DNA of 64,000 nt from Phylloscopus collybita (lineage: Eukaryota; Chordata; Aves; Passeriformes; Phylloscopidae). The DNA lies in contig JAJNNQ010000075.1 in NCBI GenBank assembly GCA_027886175.1, positions 5,745,001 through 5,809,000 of the forward strand, read 5' to 3'. This document shows positions 1-12,060 of this stretch, one piece after another (position 1 is the first letter of the stretch; each line of letters opens with the position of its first letter). Below the pieces are notes generated by a model. It worked only from the letters and a program-made list of their open reading frames with translations, made no database searches and was not told the DNA's origin. The translations under genes were made by a program, and so were the position numbers.

Positions 1-1876
1 TCAACAATGCATGCCTTTGGAATTGTTTTCATTGTTTTCCAATGAAGAGAATTTAAATGGCAGCAGAGATTCTCCTATTATTCACATGACATAAATCAGA
101 AGCAGTTCTACTATGTCAAGCAAAATCTGCTCTGAGCAAGTGCTGAAAACATGACCACATAATTTAAAATTAATACATTTGGTGTAAGCTCTGTTTGCAT
201 TCCCTGCTTTTTATTCACTAAACATTGCTTTGTTATTTAGGATATGAGCCATATCTCTCAAGGGTAATGCTTTACTCTCTAAAACAGTAAACATATTGAC
301 CACTGCTAAGAATCTTGTAAGACAATTTGCACTACATTAGCAGGCCATGAATCTCCCCAAGAATCCATATTACAAAGCAGAAGTTTAAGCAAGAACATGG
401 CATTATATTGATTTCTTGGGAAGTAATATACACAAATATGTGTTTTCACACAATGATACATGTGCACATGCAAACACATACAGAGTTGCATGAGCAGCAT
501 GTATTGCACAAAACAGATCATTGATTTCTTGGCCGAGTTGTCCTTCTCTCAGATTTGGTACTAATTCTTCCTGTATGAAATATTGATTCTTAATCAATTT
601 GAAAAGAATATGGGCCTCAGATTGTTCTTACCAGCCTAAGTATCATCCTTTTCCTCTTCTCAGTTGATTGCCATCTTTGATTTTTCCACATTTTCTTGCA
701 GCTTATAACGTTTTCATGATGTTTTCTTTCCCTCAGAGGATGCTGCATTGCCAGTTGCTAAATGTTCTCTAACTGAGTTACAAGGATTTCCATGGCATTT
801 ATCTGTTCTTGCAGCAAGTTCAGTCCACAGCCACTCATAACAAGCTGATGCTGGCATTTATCAGTAGCATACTGAGGAAATAGGAGCCAAGGTAGATGAT
901 TTGAAAGGATTGGCTCTTTTCCTTGTGAAGTATTTATTAATAGCATTTCTGGATCTGTACTAAGGCAGAGGTTTTCCTACCACATTTGGTGTTCATTATT
1001 AGTTCTGTGATCAACACCAGTAAAAAGTTTATTTGAGGTAGGAGAACTTGTATTTTATTTTTGAAAATATATTTTAAAAAGGCCTTTTGATTGTTTTTTA
1101 AGAGACTGTCCACTCTGCACAATTTTGGAGTGCACTGTGCACAAGTTTTTATTTTAGAGAAATTGACTAATTGCTAAGAATTTTCTTTCTCCTCTTCTAT
1201 GTTTTCCTGGAAACAAGGAAACAAAGTCCCCAAAATCCCAAACCAAATCCACTTAGTTCTATTACCAAAAAAAAAAAAAAAAGGTGGGAGACAGAACATT
1301 TGGAATGTATGAAGCTGTAGGATTTTAGCAAATGGTTCACTGTGTAGGACAGATTGTTTAAAATTTCTTAATAATTATGACCTTCAGTTGATCTGAGATA
1401 CACCTCAAATGAAATTAAAAGCCTCAGGTTATTTAAATGTTAAAATTTTCTTTCTTTATAGATTATTCCTCAGGTAGTACCTGTACAGGAAACCTGGGAA
1501 AAATTATGATGAGATTTGCTCATATTTTACTTAAATGAGCTCTCAGAACACGTGCCCTTATTTCCTTTTAAAAAAACTCCAACTAACTAAAAAAAAAAAT
1601 TTAAAAACTAAAAAATTATGGAGTGCAATTAAATTTGAAGTAGGTTTTCCATCATTCTTACAAATTTTATAATTTTTTTTTTTTCCACAAAAATCCCCAG
1701 TTTTTTCTGGGTGTCTGAGAAACCCACTAGTTCCTCCCCTGCTACTCTTCTACATCTTCTACCCCTTCTTAAAGGGTAAATGATACTTGAAACAGAATAA
1801 TACAGCTTTCACACTGAATTTCTGGTACAACTAATCTTTGTGTTACACTGCTCAAGGGCAAGAAGTGAGAGGAGGT
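1..1876. other. AT-rich sequence without recognised gene or repeat
   Basis: I see no exon, RNA gene or interspersed repeat here. Open frames are short (at most about 70 codons) and overlap on both strands, as expected by chance. The only simple repeat of note is a run of 16 A at 1267-1282. A splice-acceptor-like pyrimidine stretch ends at about 737, but the sequence after it has stops in all useful frames, so I do not call an exon. Confidence 0.6.
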
Positions 1877-1931
1877 TCTTTTTTTTTTTTTTTTTTTTTT
1901 TTTCTTTTTCCTTTCTTTTCTTTTCTTATTC
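1877..1931. repeat. Pyrimidine tract, T25 followed by (TTTTC)n
   Basis: A run of 25 T (1879-1903) is followed by CTTTTCC/TTTTC units up to about 1927. It is a low-complexity polypyrimidine tract. Nothing upstream looks like a retrogene whose tail it could be. Confidence 0.85.
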
Positions 1932-2625
1932 TACAGTTTCAAGTAGTGACTAAATAAAAGATGTTAATTTGTACTGCAATTTATGGCTGTTGATTGTACT
2001 CCTCTTAGAAGTGATGAAATCTGGATATGGCACATAGGTAAAGCTAAGCGTTTCTTCCCCAAGCCCTTGGTTTTTGAATCTGGAAGCCAGGCTAGTGAAA
2101 CATTGCCAGCATGTTATCTAATAACAAATAAAAGTGCAAATGTTTATTCCTTGATGAGAACTCTGAACTCTAAACTTCAATAATTTGTCTGGGGATTTTA
2201 GTACCAGGTTATCTCTAAGATCACTGCAAAAGATAGATATATGTTATTTTTTTAGGCAGAGTAGCTGAAGATTTTTTTTCCATAAAAGTCAATGAAAAAA
2301 GATGTAAATGTACTGTTCTTCAGCAGCTGCAAACCAAATTTCCATGATTTTCTACTGATGTTTTAGCAAATGGCACCTGGTATGACATGGCTTCCTTGCT
2401 TTAAAACCCCACTTCCTCGCTTTAAAACTTCACATTCAGGAATCAATTAACTTGTCTCTTCCGTACAATTATAGAACATCTTTACTCTTTTCCCATTGGC
2501 TCCAAGAGCTGCTTGAGCACTCCTTAAATCTGTGCTTTCATACTGGCTTGATTCACCAGCTTGAGTTGAGGCTTCTCAGACTCCTGAGCAGGCCACACTG
2601 AGATCTTTACAGGAGACACAGTCAG

Positions 2626-2798
2626 AAAAAACCAAACCAAACCAAACCAAACCAAACCAAACCAAACCAAACCAAACCAAACCAAACCAAAAAAACCAAC
2701 CAAACAAAACCCCCCACACAAATCCAAAATAAACAAACAAAAAACCCAACAACAAATAAAACACAACAAAACAACAAAATCAAAGAACCCAAACAACC
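2626..2798 (+). repeat. (AACCA)n microsatellite inside an A/C-only tract
   Basis: About 12 near-perfect 5 bp units (AACCA phase) lie at about 2630-2691. They continue into degenerate CAAAC/ACAAC sequence to about 2798, almost entirely A and C on the plus strand. The reverse strand gives hydrophobic Trp/Phe/Gly/Leu-rich open frames of up to 90 codons, which are an artefact of the repeat. It is one of about ten two-letter tracts in the window. Confidence 0.9.
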
Positions 2799-4350
2799 CT
2801 GCCTGGAGGCAAATATTGAGGAAGTGTCCTTGAGATCACCCACACCAAGTAAAGGATGTGTTCCAACACAATCTAAACCTTAAGGATTTTCCTCCAACCT
2901 GGTTTCACTCTAAACATTAAGACAGGAACAGCTGACATGTCAGCTTTGTGAATAATCATAAACTGAGTATTAAACCCATACATAACTTCTTGAATGTTAG
3001 TAGCTGGGATTATGCAAGAGAAAAAACACTCCTGCAGGGCTGCACAAAATCAGCATCAGCCACTCCTGTGCCATTTGCAGAACACCAAAATAGCCAACTG
3101 CAGTTCCAATTTTAAATCAAATTAAGTAGTACCTTTTTACAATCACAATAAAATTCTCTCCAAGTATTTCAGGTATCTGAATAACATTCTCAATTATACC
3201 ATCACAAAGCTATAATGAGAATGAGTTAGGCTTGTATCTTTTGCAATCATCTTCAGAATGGATTCCATTTAATGCCATTTTCTATTCTCATTACAATCTT
3301 TGTCAGGCAAAGGCACCAGAATTTTAATGGCCAGTAAAATCTGTTTAAAAACTAGAAACTCTTAATGGACTTACAAACAGATTTTAACCTTTTAAATATT
3401 CTGGACTCATCTCACTCCCTTCTCTTTAGAGAGTTCAGGATACAAACTGGAGACAATAGAGATGGCAAAAACAGAGGACCAGCCATTTTAGAAGGAAAAC
3501 TAGGGGAACTGACATGAAAAACACACAGGGATGAGGATACAGAAGTAACACTCCTTGAGATCCATGTTGACCTTGGATAAACTTAAAATAATATTTTCAA
3601 AAAACAGTGAAATCCCCAAAAAACCAGAAGGCAGTAATCAAAATTGGCCTGGCATTCTGAGTAACTATTGTTTTTGTCAGTTCTTCGATGTACATGTGGA
3701 TTGCTTATCCAAAGAAAGCAACAGACCTTTCCTGGCTTGTGCTGAATTTATGTCCATCAGAAACCAAGGGATCAACAAAGTGTTGATAATCCACTGATCA
3801 CGGGTCCACTGATACAAGAGGAACAGAACACACCATGTTTTTTGGGGCAGCTTTTTTCCTTCAAAATGACATCTCATTGAATCCTGGTAAATCTCTTTAA
3901 AAATGAAATATCTACAGGAAAGAAATCCCCAAATAAAAATTCATGACCAATTTGTGAATTTATCGCTGCAAAAATAAATATTTGTGTACTGGTGCATAGA
4001 TTTCAGAGATCATAGATTAGGGCAGCTCAAACTGATATGTCTGTAAAGCTCAGTGCAGCACTGTGTGGACACAAGCTTGTGGCAGCATATTCATTACAGT
4101 TGTGTAGTTCTGCATGCAAGTCAACCCATTTTCTTATTGGAAAAATTCTCAAGAAATAGGACTTATTTAAACAAATGTGTCTGTGTCTTAACCTGATACA
4201 GTCACAGGAATAAATAGGTACTTCTCAATGAAATTATTTGAAGGTGTGCATCTGAAACTGCTTAGATAAAATGTGTGAATTTCAAAGCCTGTGTTTAACT
4301 GCATTTATGGTGCTATAGAACCGACCTAGGTCATTTGACCTTGCATTACT
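2799..4350. other. Unique AT-rich sequence, no gene recognised
   Basis: No repeat family, RNA gene or credible exon was recognised. The longest frames (about 80 codons at 3555-3797 on the plus strand) have no motif and overlap open frames on the other strand. Confidence 0.55.
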
Positions 4351-4635
4351 GCTCTGCCCAATGCACAGTGAGAGGCTGTTGACTTTTCTGCTGCCAGGGA
4401 ACACCGCTCATGTGCAGCTTGGTGTCCTCCATGACCTTCATCTCTTTCTTTACAGACCTGCTCACCAGTCTGTACTGGTGCATGGGGTCCTTTGGAACAG
4501 GACTTGGCTGTTCTCTTTGTGGAACCTCAGAAGGGTCTGTCAGCCAATTTCTCCAGCCTGACAAGGTCCTCCTGAATGGCAGCACAACCATCTGGTGAGC
4601 AAACCACTCCTCTCAGCTTTGTGTAGTCCGCAATA
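4351..4635 (-). mobile_element. CR1 LINE fragment, internal ORF2 region
   Basis: Read on the minus strand, this matches the part of avian CR1 ORF2 just downstream of the reverse-transcriptase core. It runs from the segment that in CR1 reads 'plus-strand GCAGATGACAC' (degenerate near 4630), through the 'CAGGCTGGAGAAA' segment near 4550, to the 'GGTCATGGAGGACACCAAG' and 'GCATTGGGCAGAGC' segments near 4351-4440. Both ends are missing and frameshifts abolish coding. CR1 elements copy themselves by target-primed reverse transcription; this copy is dead. Family assignment is by eye; the subfamily is not determined. Confidence 0.8.
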
Positions 4636-4781
4636 CAGCCTTGCCTTGTGTTAAGGAGCCCTGTAGTTTTAACCTCACCAATTAAAATTAGTGATCCTAG
4701 AAAAAATCACATGTCCAGCCAAAACCCAGTGATTGTTACATCCTTGAAAAAGTATACTCAAGGTGGGGTAGTTTGGCTACA

Positions 4782-4805
4782 GCTGAAAAGCCTGGGCTTT
4801 TCAGC
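4782..4805. repeat. Perfect hairpin, 11 bp arms, 2 nt loop
   Basis: The 11 bases GCTGAAAAGCC are followed by TG and then by the exact reverse complement. It lies in otherwise unique sequence. It could form a cruciform or RNA stem, but no associated element is recognised. Confidence 0.9.
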
Positions 4806-5330
4806 AGTTTTTGCTAATTTCAGGCCAGCTTCCAGACGAAAAATGCTTTATTGTTCTGACATTTCACAAAATAAGTCAGAGATATTTTTGAGCAAAACAT
4901 GTTGATCATAGCAGTCAGTTGTTTTTTGGAAAAGACCTGTCACCTGGAAAAAAACAGCAACTGCTTTTTTTTTTTTTTTTTTTTTTACTCATTCATATAT
5001 AAATGTCAGAGGGATAAAAATATAACCACTGCACTAAAAGTCTTCTCGAATTCTGGACAAATTGTTCTTTTATTCTTCTTGAATCTGGGGTTGCAACATT
5101 TCCAGTGCAAAGGCTAAAGTAAGTATATTTGAGCCTATATCCTGTGAGTATTCAATCACGTTATTGGTAATTAAATACATTAATTTACTCATTCAGGTAT
5201 GGTATATTGATCAAGAACAGTCTTACAGCTATCAGATCACCCTTATTCATCAATGTGTTTTAAGAATATATATATCTTTAAGGGAAAAAATCCAATTAAC
5301 CCAAAGAAACATTTAAAAAGAAATATGCTC
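4806..5330. other. AT-rich spacer with T22 tract
   Basis: Between the hairpin and the LTR there is a run of 22 T at 4965-4986. No gene or interspersed repeat is recognised. Confidence 0.6.
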
Positions 5331-6124
5331 TGTTGGGTTTGTGTGGCCAGGGTTTGGTAGCAGGGGTTGAGCTGTAGGGGTGGCCTCTGTGAAAAGATAT
5401 CAGAAACTTCTCCCCATGTCTAAGAGAGGCAGTGACAGCCAGCCTCAAGACTGACCCACTGCTGGCCGAGGCTGAGGCCATCAGTGATGGTGGTGATGCC
5501 TCTGGGGTAACATTTTTTTTATAAGAGGAAGAAAACCCTGCTGTGACACAGCAGCTGGGAGAAAGCAGTGAGGACATGTGAGAGAAACAGCTCTACAGAT
5601 ACCCAGGTGAGTGCACAGGGAGGGCCAGGAGCTGCTGCCAGAGATGAGGTTCCCCTGCAGCCCCTGGTGCAGTCCATGGTGAGGCAGCTGTGCCCCTGCA
5701 GCCCATGGGGGTCCATGGGGGAGCAGAGATCCACCTGCAGCCCCTACAGGACCCCATGCTGGAGCAGGGGGATGCCCAAAGGAGGAAACTCATGTTGGAG
5801 CAGGGGAAGAGAGGGCAGAAGAAGGAACAGGAAAAACGACATGATGAACTGAGTGAAGTTGAACTGGGAAGAAAGGAGGGCTGGGGGGAAGGTGTTTTTA
5901 AGGTTTGGTTTTATTTTTCAGCACACTCTGAAGTGATTTCTAATACATTCAAGTAATTTCCCCAAACAGAGTCCATTTTGCCCATAAAGGTAATTGGTGA
6001 GTGATCTTGCCCTGTCCTTACCTGGACCCAGGAATCTTTCATTATATTTTTTCTCGTCTGTTCAGATGACAAGAGGAAGGGCAGGGCAGCTTAGTGGGCA
6101 TCCAGCCAGGGTCAACCCACCACA
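5331..6124 (+). mobile_element. Solo LTR of an avian ERVL-type endogenous retrovirus
   Basis: The block starts TGTTGGGTTTGTGTGGC and ends GGTCAACCCACCACA, the terminal wording of a very common bird ERVL-like LTR, at roughly full length (about 790 bp). The expected order is present: a U3 start, a TATA-like TTTTATAAGAG near 5517, repeated CTGCAGCCC/CCATGG/GGAGCAG units (5650-5830), a GTGTTTTTAAGGTTTGGTTTT stretch, then a polyadenylation-signal position that now reads AATACA at 5942-5947, followed by a U5-like TAATTGGTGAGTGATC segment. No primer-binding site or internal viral genes follow, so it is a solo LTR left by recombination. I could not find a convincing 5 bp target duplication, which suggests age or lost ends. 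Open frames of up to 94 codons here are not genes. Confidence 0.85.
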
Positions 6125-8489
6125 CATACATCTACATGTTTTATGACATGATTTTACTTTGTATATTCCATTTAGCATTCTTTTGAAGTACAGACAGAGA
6201 GTTTGTCTCAGAAAAACTATCTTCTAGGCAGCATGGGTTGAATGGGCTGCCACTGAATGTTGTAATGGAAACAGAGAACGCTTGGGTATTTCCATGTTCC
6301 TAATTAAGTTTGAATACCTATTTTTTCTTATTTTTTAGACAAAAAATATAGATGTAACTGCTAATTCTGTTTATTAATTTTGATGCCTTTTCAATAAGTT
6401 CTGTGTTAGCTAATAAAAACAGCTTTTTTATTAGCTGTTTTTTAGTCTGGTATTAAATAGGGTTCTAGTACACTTTAAAGTTGATACCAGTCTTACTTTT
6501 TTTTTTTTTTTTTTTAATGGCAAAGCTAGTTGCAGTTACAAACAATTAGTATGAATTCTCTTTGCTGGTATTCAACTGAGTCTAAAAGCAGATTGCATAA
6601 AACCTTGCACTACGGGTAAGACACTAAGGCAGAAAAAACACCATAAAATAATTCCTTTAAAAGTTTCTAGAAATTTAATTACAATGGAAAGAAATGACAG
6701 TGCATTTTTTATTTTTATTATTTTAAATTAATGAATTAAAACTAGGGTCACCTTCCCAACTAATCAGTTTGCAAATAAAATTTTTAACTCATTTCAACAA
6801 GTCTTTTGAAAAAGCTTGAAGGCATGCTAAATAAAGAATAATCCTATTCTAACTTTGAACAGGGAATTCTATAATACATACTATAGACTGTCAGTAAAGC
6901 AAAAACCATTGCAGTCCCATTCTTCTGGCCTTCAAATACAAACTTCAAAAATACCAAAGAGGAAAGAGCTATGGAATTTTAGTTGTAAGTTTGAATTTTA
7001 TGTTTTCTTATTAAATATGGAAGATCTTGCACTCAGTGCACTTACCTCATTAACCCTTAGGGTGGCCCAGGAATTCCTCAACTTGCCATTCTTGTGAGCT
7101 CCTAAGAGTCTTTTCATTATGGGTGAGACAATGGATGGGTGTAAGACAATAAACCGACCTGAGACAGTGGGTGACCAACCTCCTCACCTGCTTCACAATG
7201 AAATACTTGATTCAGGTGCTGGAAAGGTGTGAATTTCAGAGCATCCCAGACTCAGCGTGTCAAGACCTATTTTTGTGCTGAAAGGTGTGAGTAATATTCC
7301 ATGTGGACAAGATGGACATAACACAGATTTCATTACTCTGCATGAATATTAATGCATATTCTTCAATAACCCTTAATTTCTACAGTGTGATTTTCTAACT
7401 AAAGTAACTTTTGATACCCTGCTTCCAGAAGGAGAGGTGGTCAAGGGGCATGGCTTATCTTAACAGGCTGTAAACTTCACATAATGTAGTAAAAAAGTGA
7501 AAAACCGGTAGGTTATGGTAGATAGCAATTTTGTTAAGAGCTGAAAATTATCCATATCAATGTATATAGAAGATTCCTTCTGTTTCATATCTTCTTTTTC
7601 GTTAATGATGGGTTGACTTAGCATTGGCATTTTTTAGATACACTCCCTTAGATACGCTCTTGTTATTGTATCTAACAGTTGCATATTACTGCATGCATTA
7701 AAATAAGAAAATCCTTTTTCCTCATTATGTCACTGTTGAATTAGATTAACAGGTAAGTTCTCAGTCCTTAAAAATGCTTGAATATCTTGACAACACAGTA
7801 CTTAGAAATGCTTCTAAGACAGGTTCAGTCCTCATATGTACAATCAATAACCCTGCATTGGGAATTGGAAATGAAGGTAAAGTCTTACTCGCAGGTAGAG
7901 GAGTGCAAATTTCCATGGAATTCATTATAGCTACCACTACAAGGGTAGAATTTCCTTTTGTTGTCTCAGCTTGTTTTCATTAACTAGATTACATTTGTTT
8001 TAAAATAGAAAGCTGCATACAAATAAGATCTGTTGATTAAATACCAATAAACTCTAGGCACGAAGGATGGGATTTTTATTGCTGAACTTATGCCATCTAA
8101 AAGTCAAATCTAAGCTAATCACCGAGGCTCTCTCTACAGTCCACAGAGTTCAAAGGGTGGTTCTCTTTTAAAATTAACATTCATCTTACATCAAATGGCT
8201 CCCTGGGGTACCCATTTCAATCAGTTGTAGAACAAGTCAAACTTACATTTTATGCCTCACTTTAAAACCAATTTCTTTGGGACTGACTTCCAGGGCAACT
8301 GTTGATTTTGAAAGAATTGCAGATGCTAATGTCTATATCAGCAAAACTCAGCAGTTTAACTGATGAGCAGCTGGTACCAGACTGATGAGCAGGATGATTG
8401 CAATTCATCAAAGGACTAATGACGTTCTATGTAAGACACCTCTGGTACTTTCTGGAGGAGAATATGAAACCCAGGAAATAGCTAAATAC
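6125..8489. other. Unique AT-rich sequence with a hairpin and T19 tract
   Basis: No gene is recognised. Notable items are an imperfect hairpin at 6408-6436 (AGCTAATAAAAA, then loop CAGC, then the complementary arm) and a run of about 19 T at 6497-6515. Confidence 0.6.
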
Positions 8490-8850
8490 AGAATTTCAAA
8501 ATACAAAAATGAACAGAATGTGCTGCAAATGGCTGAAAGTTGTGTGCAGGCTGACTGTGTGGGTAACCAGGTCATCCTGAGAGCAGTTCATCCTGGGTGC
8601 CATCACACAGCCCACAGAGGTCAGGCAGGGGATCAGGTCTGGCCACATGGATTTGTGAAAAGGCAAGTCCTGACTGACTGACCTGATCTCCTCTGACAAA
8701 GTGACTCCCCCAGTGGGTGAGGAGAAGTCTGTGGATGTGTCTACCTGGACTTCAGCAAAGCCTTTGACACTTTCTCACAGCATGCTCCTGGAGACAGCAG
8801 CTGCTCAAGGCTTGAATGGGTGCACTGGTCTCTGAGTTAGGAACCCTTTG
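8490..8850 (+). mobile_element. CR1 LINE fragment, reverse-transcriptase region
   Basis: The plus strand carries the start of the CR1 reverse transcriptase: a GTCATCCTGAGAGCAGTTC... segment near 8573, CATGGATTTGTGAAAAGGC near 8647, and TACCTGGACTTCAGCAAAG at 8742, which still encodes YLDFSKAFDT, the hallmark RT segment of CR1. Several stops and frameshifts interrupt the frame. The 3' part of the element is absent, so this is an internal relic rather than a standard 5'-truncated insertion. Confidence 0.85.
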
Positions 8851-10364
8851 CCTTTATGGACCATTCTGGTTTCTAAATCAAGGAATTGATGAACAAAGCA
8901 GTAAACAGCTGTGAGCAAACATTTTGCAATTTTTATTTACTTGAAGAAATGTTATTTTAATCATTCAATGCAGCAAATTCCACTTCAGCTCACATGCAAT
9001 GTAAAAGGCTAATTTAAGAATATTTCCTGGTTTTTAGCAGTAACATATTTCATGAGTATAAATATAAATTAAAGAACTCAGGCTTGGATGATCTAGACCT
9101 CATAGGACTAAGTGCCAGAAAGCACCATGAAGGATTGGTCACAGTCTTCAAATTTTATTGAGGAAAGTAAATTGATCTTACTTGCCCAGAGTTTTGCTAA
9201 AGAAAAATTTAAAGTCACAATGTATCCTTGACTGAGATGTTATGCAAGTGGCACTCACTGCTCTGTGATGAAAGTGCTGTGTTGGATTGTAATATTTTTT
9301 ATTTCTCAACCTTGTTTTGATAGAATACTATTTCTGTGAATAAGCAATCAGTCTCCAGCAGAAGGAGCACTGGCAATACAACCACAGTGCCTGAATTTAA
9401 TTTTGATGAAACAGTTTTAAAAATTACATGTGATGCTTATTCTCTGCTACAGGACATTTTTTTCAATGTTCTTTCCAGAGGAAAAGTGGCACCAGTTTAA
9501 CCAGGTTAACATTAGCAGTGTGCTGGTCCTCCCTCCTTTTCTACCATACCTGAATTCAGTCCAGCTTTAGCTATTGGAATCTGACAGACTTGCACCACAG
9601 ACACCAGTGTTGCAGAGGAAAGGAAAGGAAATATAATTGTCTTCACCCCTTTACCGGGCTATAAATGCATCCTATGTTTAAGTTTTCTCTCTTATTTCTT
9701 TCCCAAGTATGATGCAGCTATGCAATAGCTACATACCAGAGGCTTTTCTATTTTGATAGTTTCATTACATCCTTGTGCTGTCCATGGCACCACCTAGTTC
9801 TTGGTCTTGCAGATGATCACAGTGGGGACACCGAGGTTTCTGAGCTCTGATAACTTGAGAACTCAAAGGGATGAACAAACCAGGGAGGTCTTGGTAACTG
9901 AAATTTCTTTGAAGATTGGTGGAAGACAAAGGAGACACTTATTTTGTCATATGGCCATCCCCAGCATCTTCACATGACTCAGCTAAATGGAAGCACTGGG
10001 GTCCTTACAGAGCTAGCAAGTGCTCCCTTGCAAATTTTGAAATTAACGTCAGCTTTTATGAGCAGACCTCCTATTTCTGACACAAAACAATAACAGCAGT
10101 TTATGAGCTATATGTGCTTTATGTGTTATACTAGTCTAAACGGAAGTTTGACTATTTACTGTAATCTATAAATACCATTTCAAGAATAAAAGGATTTTTC
10201 ATTCTTGTTATTGAAACATGAACAGTTAATGTCTCTTCTAAACTGACACATTAAAGTAATCACAGCCATAATTAATGTAGGATGGCAGATAAGTAAAATA
10301 CCTTTATTTTAAGTTGCTGCTTACTCACAACTTACAATCTTATTCCAATAGAATTTTTTCCTTT
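8851..10364. other. Unique sequence, no gene recognised
   Basis: No repeat family or credible exon was recognised in this interval. Open frames are short. Confidence 0.55.
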
Positions 10365-10398
10365 CCTTCTCAAACATTTTTCCTTCTCAAACATTTTT
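10365..10398. repeat. 17 bp tandem duplication
   Basis: The unit CCTTCTCAAACATTTTT occurs twice back to back (10365-10381 and 10382-10398) with no mismatch, which suggests a recent local duplication just upstream of the G/T-only tract. Confidence 0.9.
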
Positions 10399-10411
10399 TC
10401 ACTGGTTTTGC

Positions 10412-10438
10412 TGTTTGGTTTTTTTTGGTTTTGTTTTT

Positions 10439-10476
<38 letters not shown>

Positions 10477-10564
10477 TGGGTGTTTTTTTGTTTGGTTTTG
10501 GTTTTGGTTTTGGTTTTTGGTCTTTTTTTTTTTTTTCTTGCTTGTGGGTTTTGGGGTTTTTTTT
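10412..10564. repeat. Long G/T-only tract with T35 and (GGTTTT)n
   Basis: From 10412 to 10521 the plus strand holds only G and T, including 35 consecutive T (10441-10475) and a GGTTTT run near 10494-10520. Further T/G-rich sequence with occasional C follows to 10564. The overlapping frames of about 100 codons on each strand are repeat artefacts. Confidence 0.9.
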
Positions 10565-11829
10565 AATATTATATCTTTATTATAAAATGCCATTCTTAGC
10601 CTCCCTGTAAACAAATGACTGAGACATACATAATTATATTCCAGAAAATCTCTAATCAGGAAAGACTTATTTTCTCTGGAAAAATCAATGGGGTTTTTCT
10701 TCATTGAAATTTCACATAAATGCAAGTTCAAGGTAGACTCAAGCTTACAAAATTACATTTAATATCCTGAACTTGATATAATCTAGTTTCAGACCAGCAC
10801 ATGAAAGGTCTTGGTGACATGATAGATGGTTTGCTACCATCAGGGATGATTAACAGGGAGACATTCTTATCTTTGACCTCCCTGAGTCATTTGACACATC
10901 TGTCAAATTTCCAAGGCAATGTTTTCATACTGAAGTACATTCAAAGAACGTGTTGGAAAAGGGTTGCAAAGGTCAACCATCTCCCTGGTGCTGCATGGCA
11001 TTTAAATGCAGTCATAAAGTGATATAGACTCTTACCAGCAGCCTCTCACCGTATGTACTCCCCACCACTTCAGTACACATGGCACAGAACTTGGAAAATG
11101 AGCCCAGGCCTGAGTTGAAAAAACAGTTCGTTGAAATAAGATCCAAAAAGGTCAGTGATGATGCAGATGAGGAAAGAAAAACACATTAAGAGGCTTCTAC
11201 TAAGAAACAGCTCTTGTCTAAAGAGTTCAGATTTGTGTTTGGGCAACACAGTCTATAGTTTATTCTCCTTTATGTATTCCTAGATGATTTACACTCTTAC
11301 TGACCCACACTTCTGAGTAATGTCTTTTGTTGGTCACCAGCTGTCCAAAGAGACTCAACACTGCTATAGCAATGACTGTGATATTCATGTTTTTTCCACT
11401 TCTTGGATGAGTTAAAACCATGAAATATAGTTTAGAATTAAATCATTAATTGCAGATCCTGTCTGCATTGGATCTAGTGTGTCCAGGAGACAAAACAAAC
11501 TTTATTGTCTGGTTTTATCACTTTTAGTTGTTGACACCAAATAAAATTCAGAATCTTGAGCCTTATTTACAGTCCTCAAGTGAAAGAGGTTATATTTATG
11601 TTATCTAACAGTAAAATTTGTATCATATATATGTGTGTATGTGCTTCAAGTGTTTCTGTAGCCTTTGGAGAGGAACAGGCTTTTGTGAAAAACAGAGGCT
11701 GTGATACTGATCAGCTGCTCTGGTTTGATGTCAGCACTAAACTCTCTATACAACTGTGAAGTCCATGGAGTTTCATGGGATTATTCCCAAGTAATACAAA
11801 GAACTCCCCTAAAAGTAAAGAAACAGAAT
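10565..11829. other. Unique sequence, no gene recognised
   Basis: No interspersed repeat or exon is supported here. A short alternating ATATATGTGTGTATGTG stretch near 11626 is the only simple repeat. Confidence 0.55.
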
Positions 11830-12060
11830 AGAATTATAAAATAATTTGGATTGGAAGGAATTTTAGAGATCATTTAGTTCCAACCCCTCTGTCATGGGCA
11901 GGGATGCCACTCAGTAGGTGAGGTTGCTCAGGACCCCTCCAGCCTGGCCCTGAACACTTCCAGGGATGGGATATCCACAACCTGTCAGGGCAATAATAAG
12001 CCTGTCCCTCTCCTACTGCATCTGTTTGACCTAAGATCTCTTTCATAAATATATTTTTAA
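11830..12060 (-). mobile_element. CR1 LINE 3' end
   Basis: Read on the plus strand, this is the reverse complement of an avian CR1 3' end: GATTGGAAGGAATTTTAGAGATCAT near 11851, a CATGGGCAGGGATGCCACTC segment near 11893, GGTTGCTCAGGACCCC near 11922, and CACTTCCAGGGATGGGATATCCACA near 11956. It then decays into the region that precedes the 3' UTR. It is a 5'-truncated, non-coding copy, typical of CR1. Confidence 0.9.

Noticed and set aside
720..760. Splice-acceptor-like site on the plus strand
   Set aside because: The downstream sequence has early stops in each frame, and no donor at a sensible distance.
10494..10520. GGTTTT repeats resembling ciliate-type telomere DNA
   Set aside because: Only about four units, embedded in a longer irregular G/T tract, and the vertebrate telomere unit is TTAGGG.
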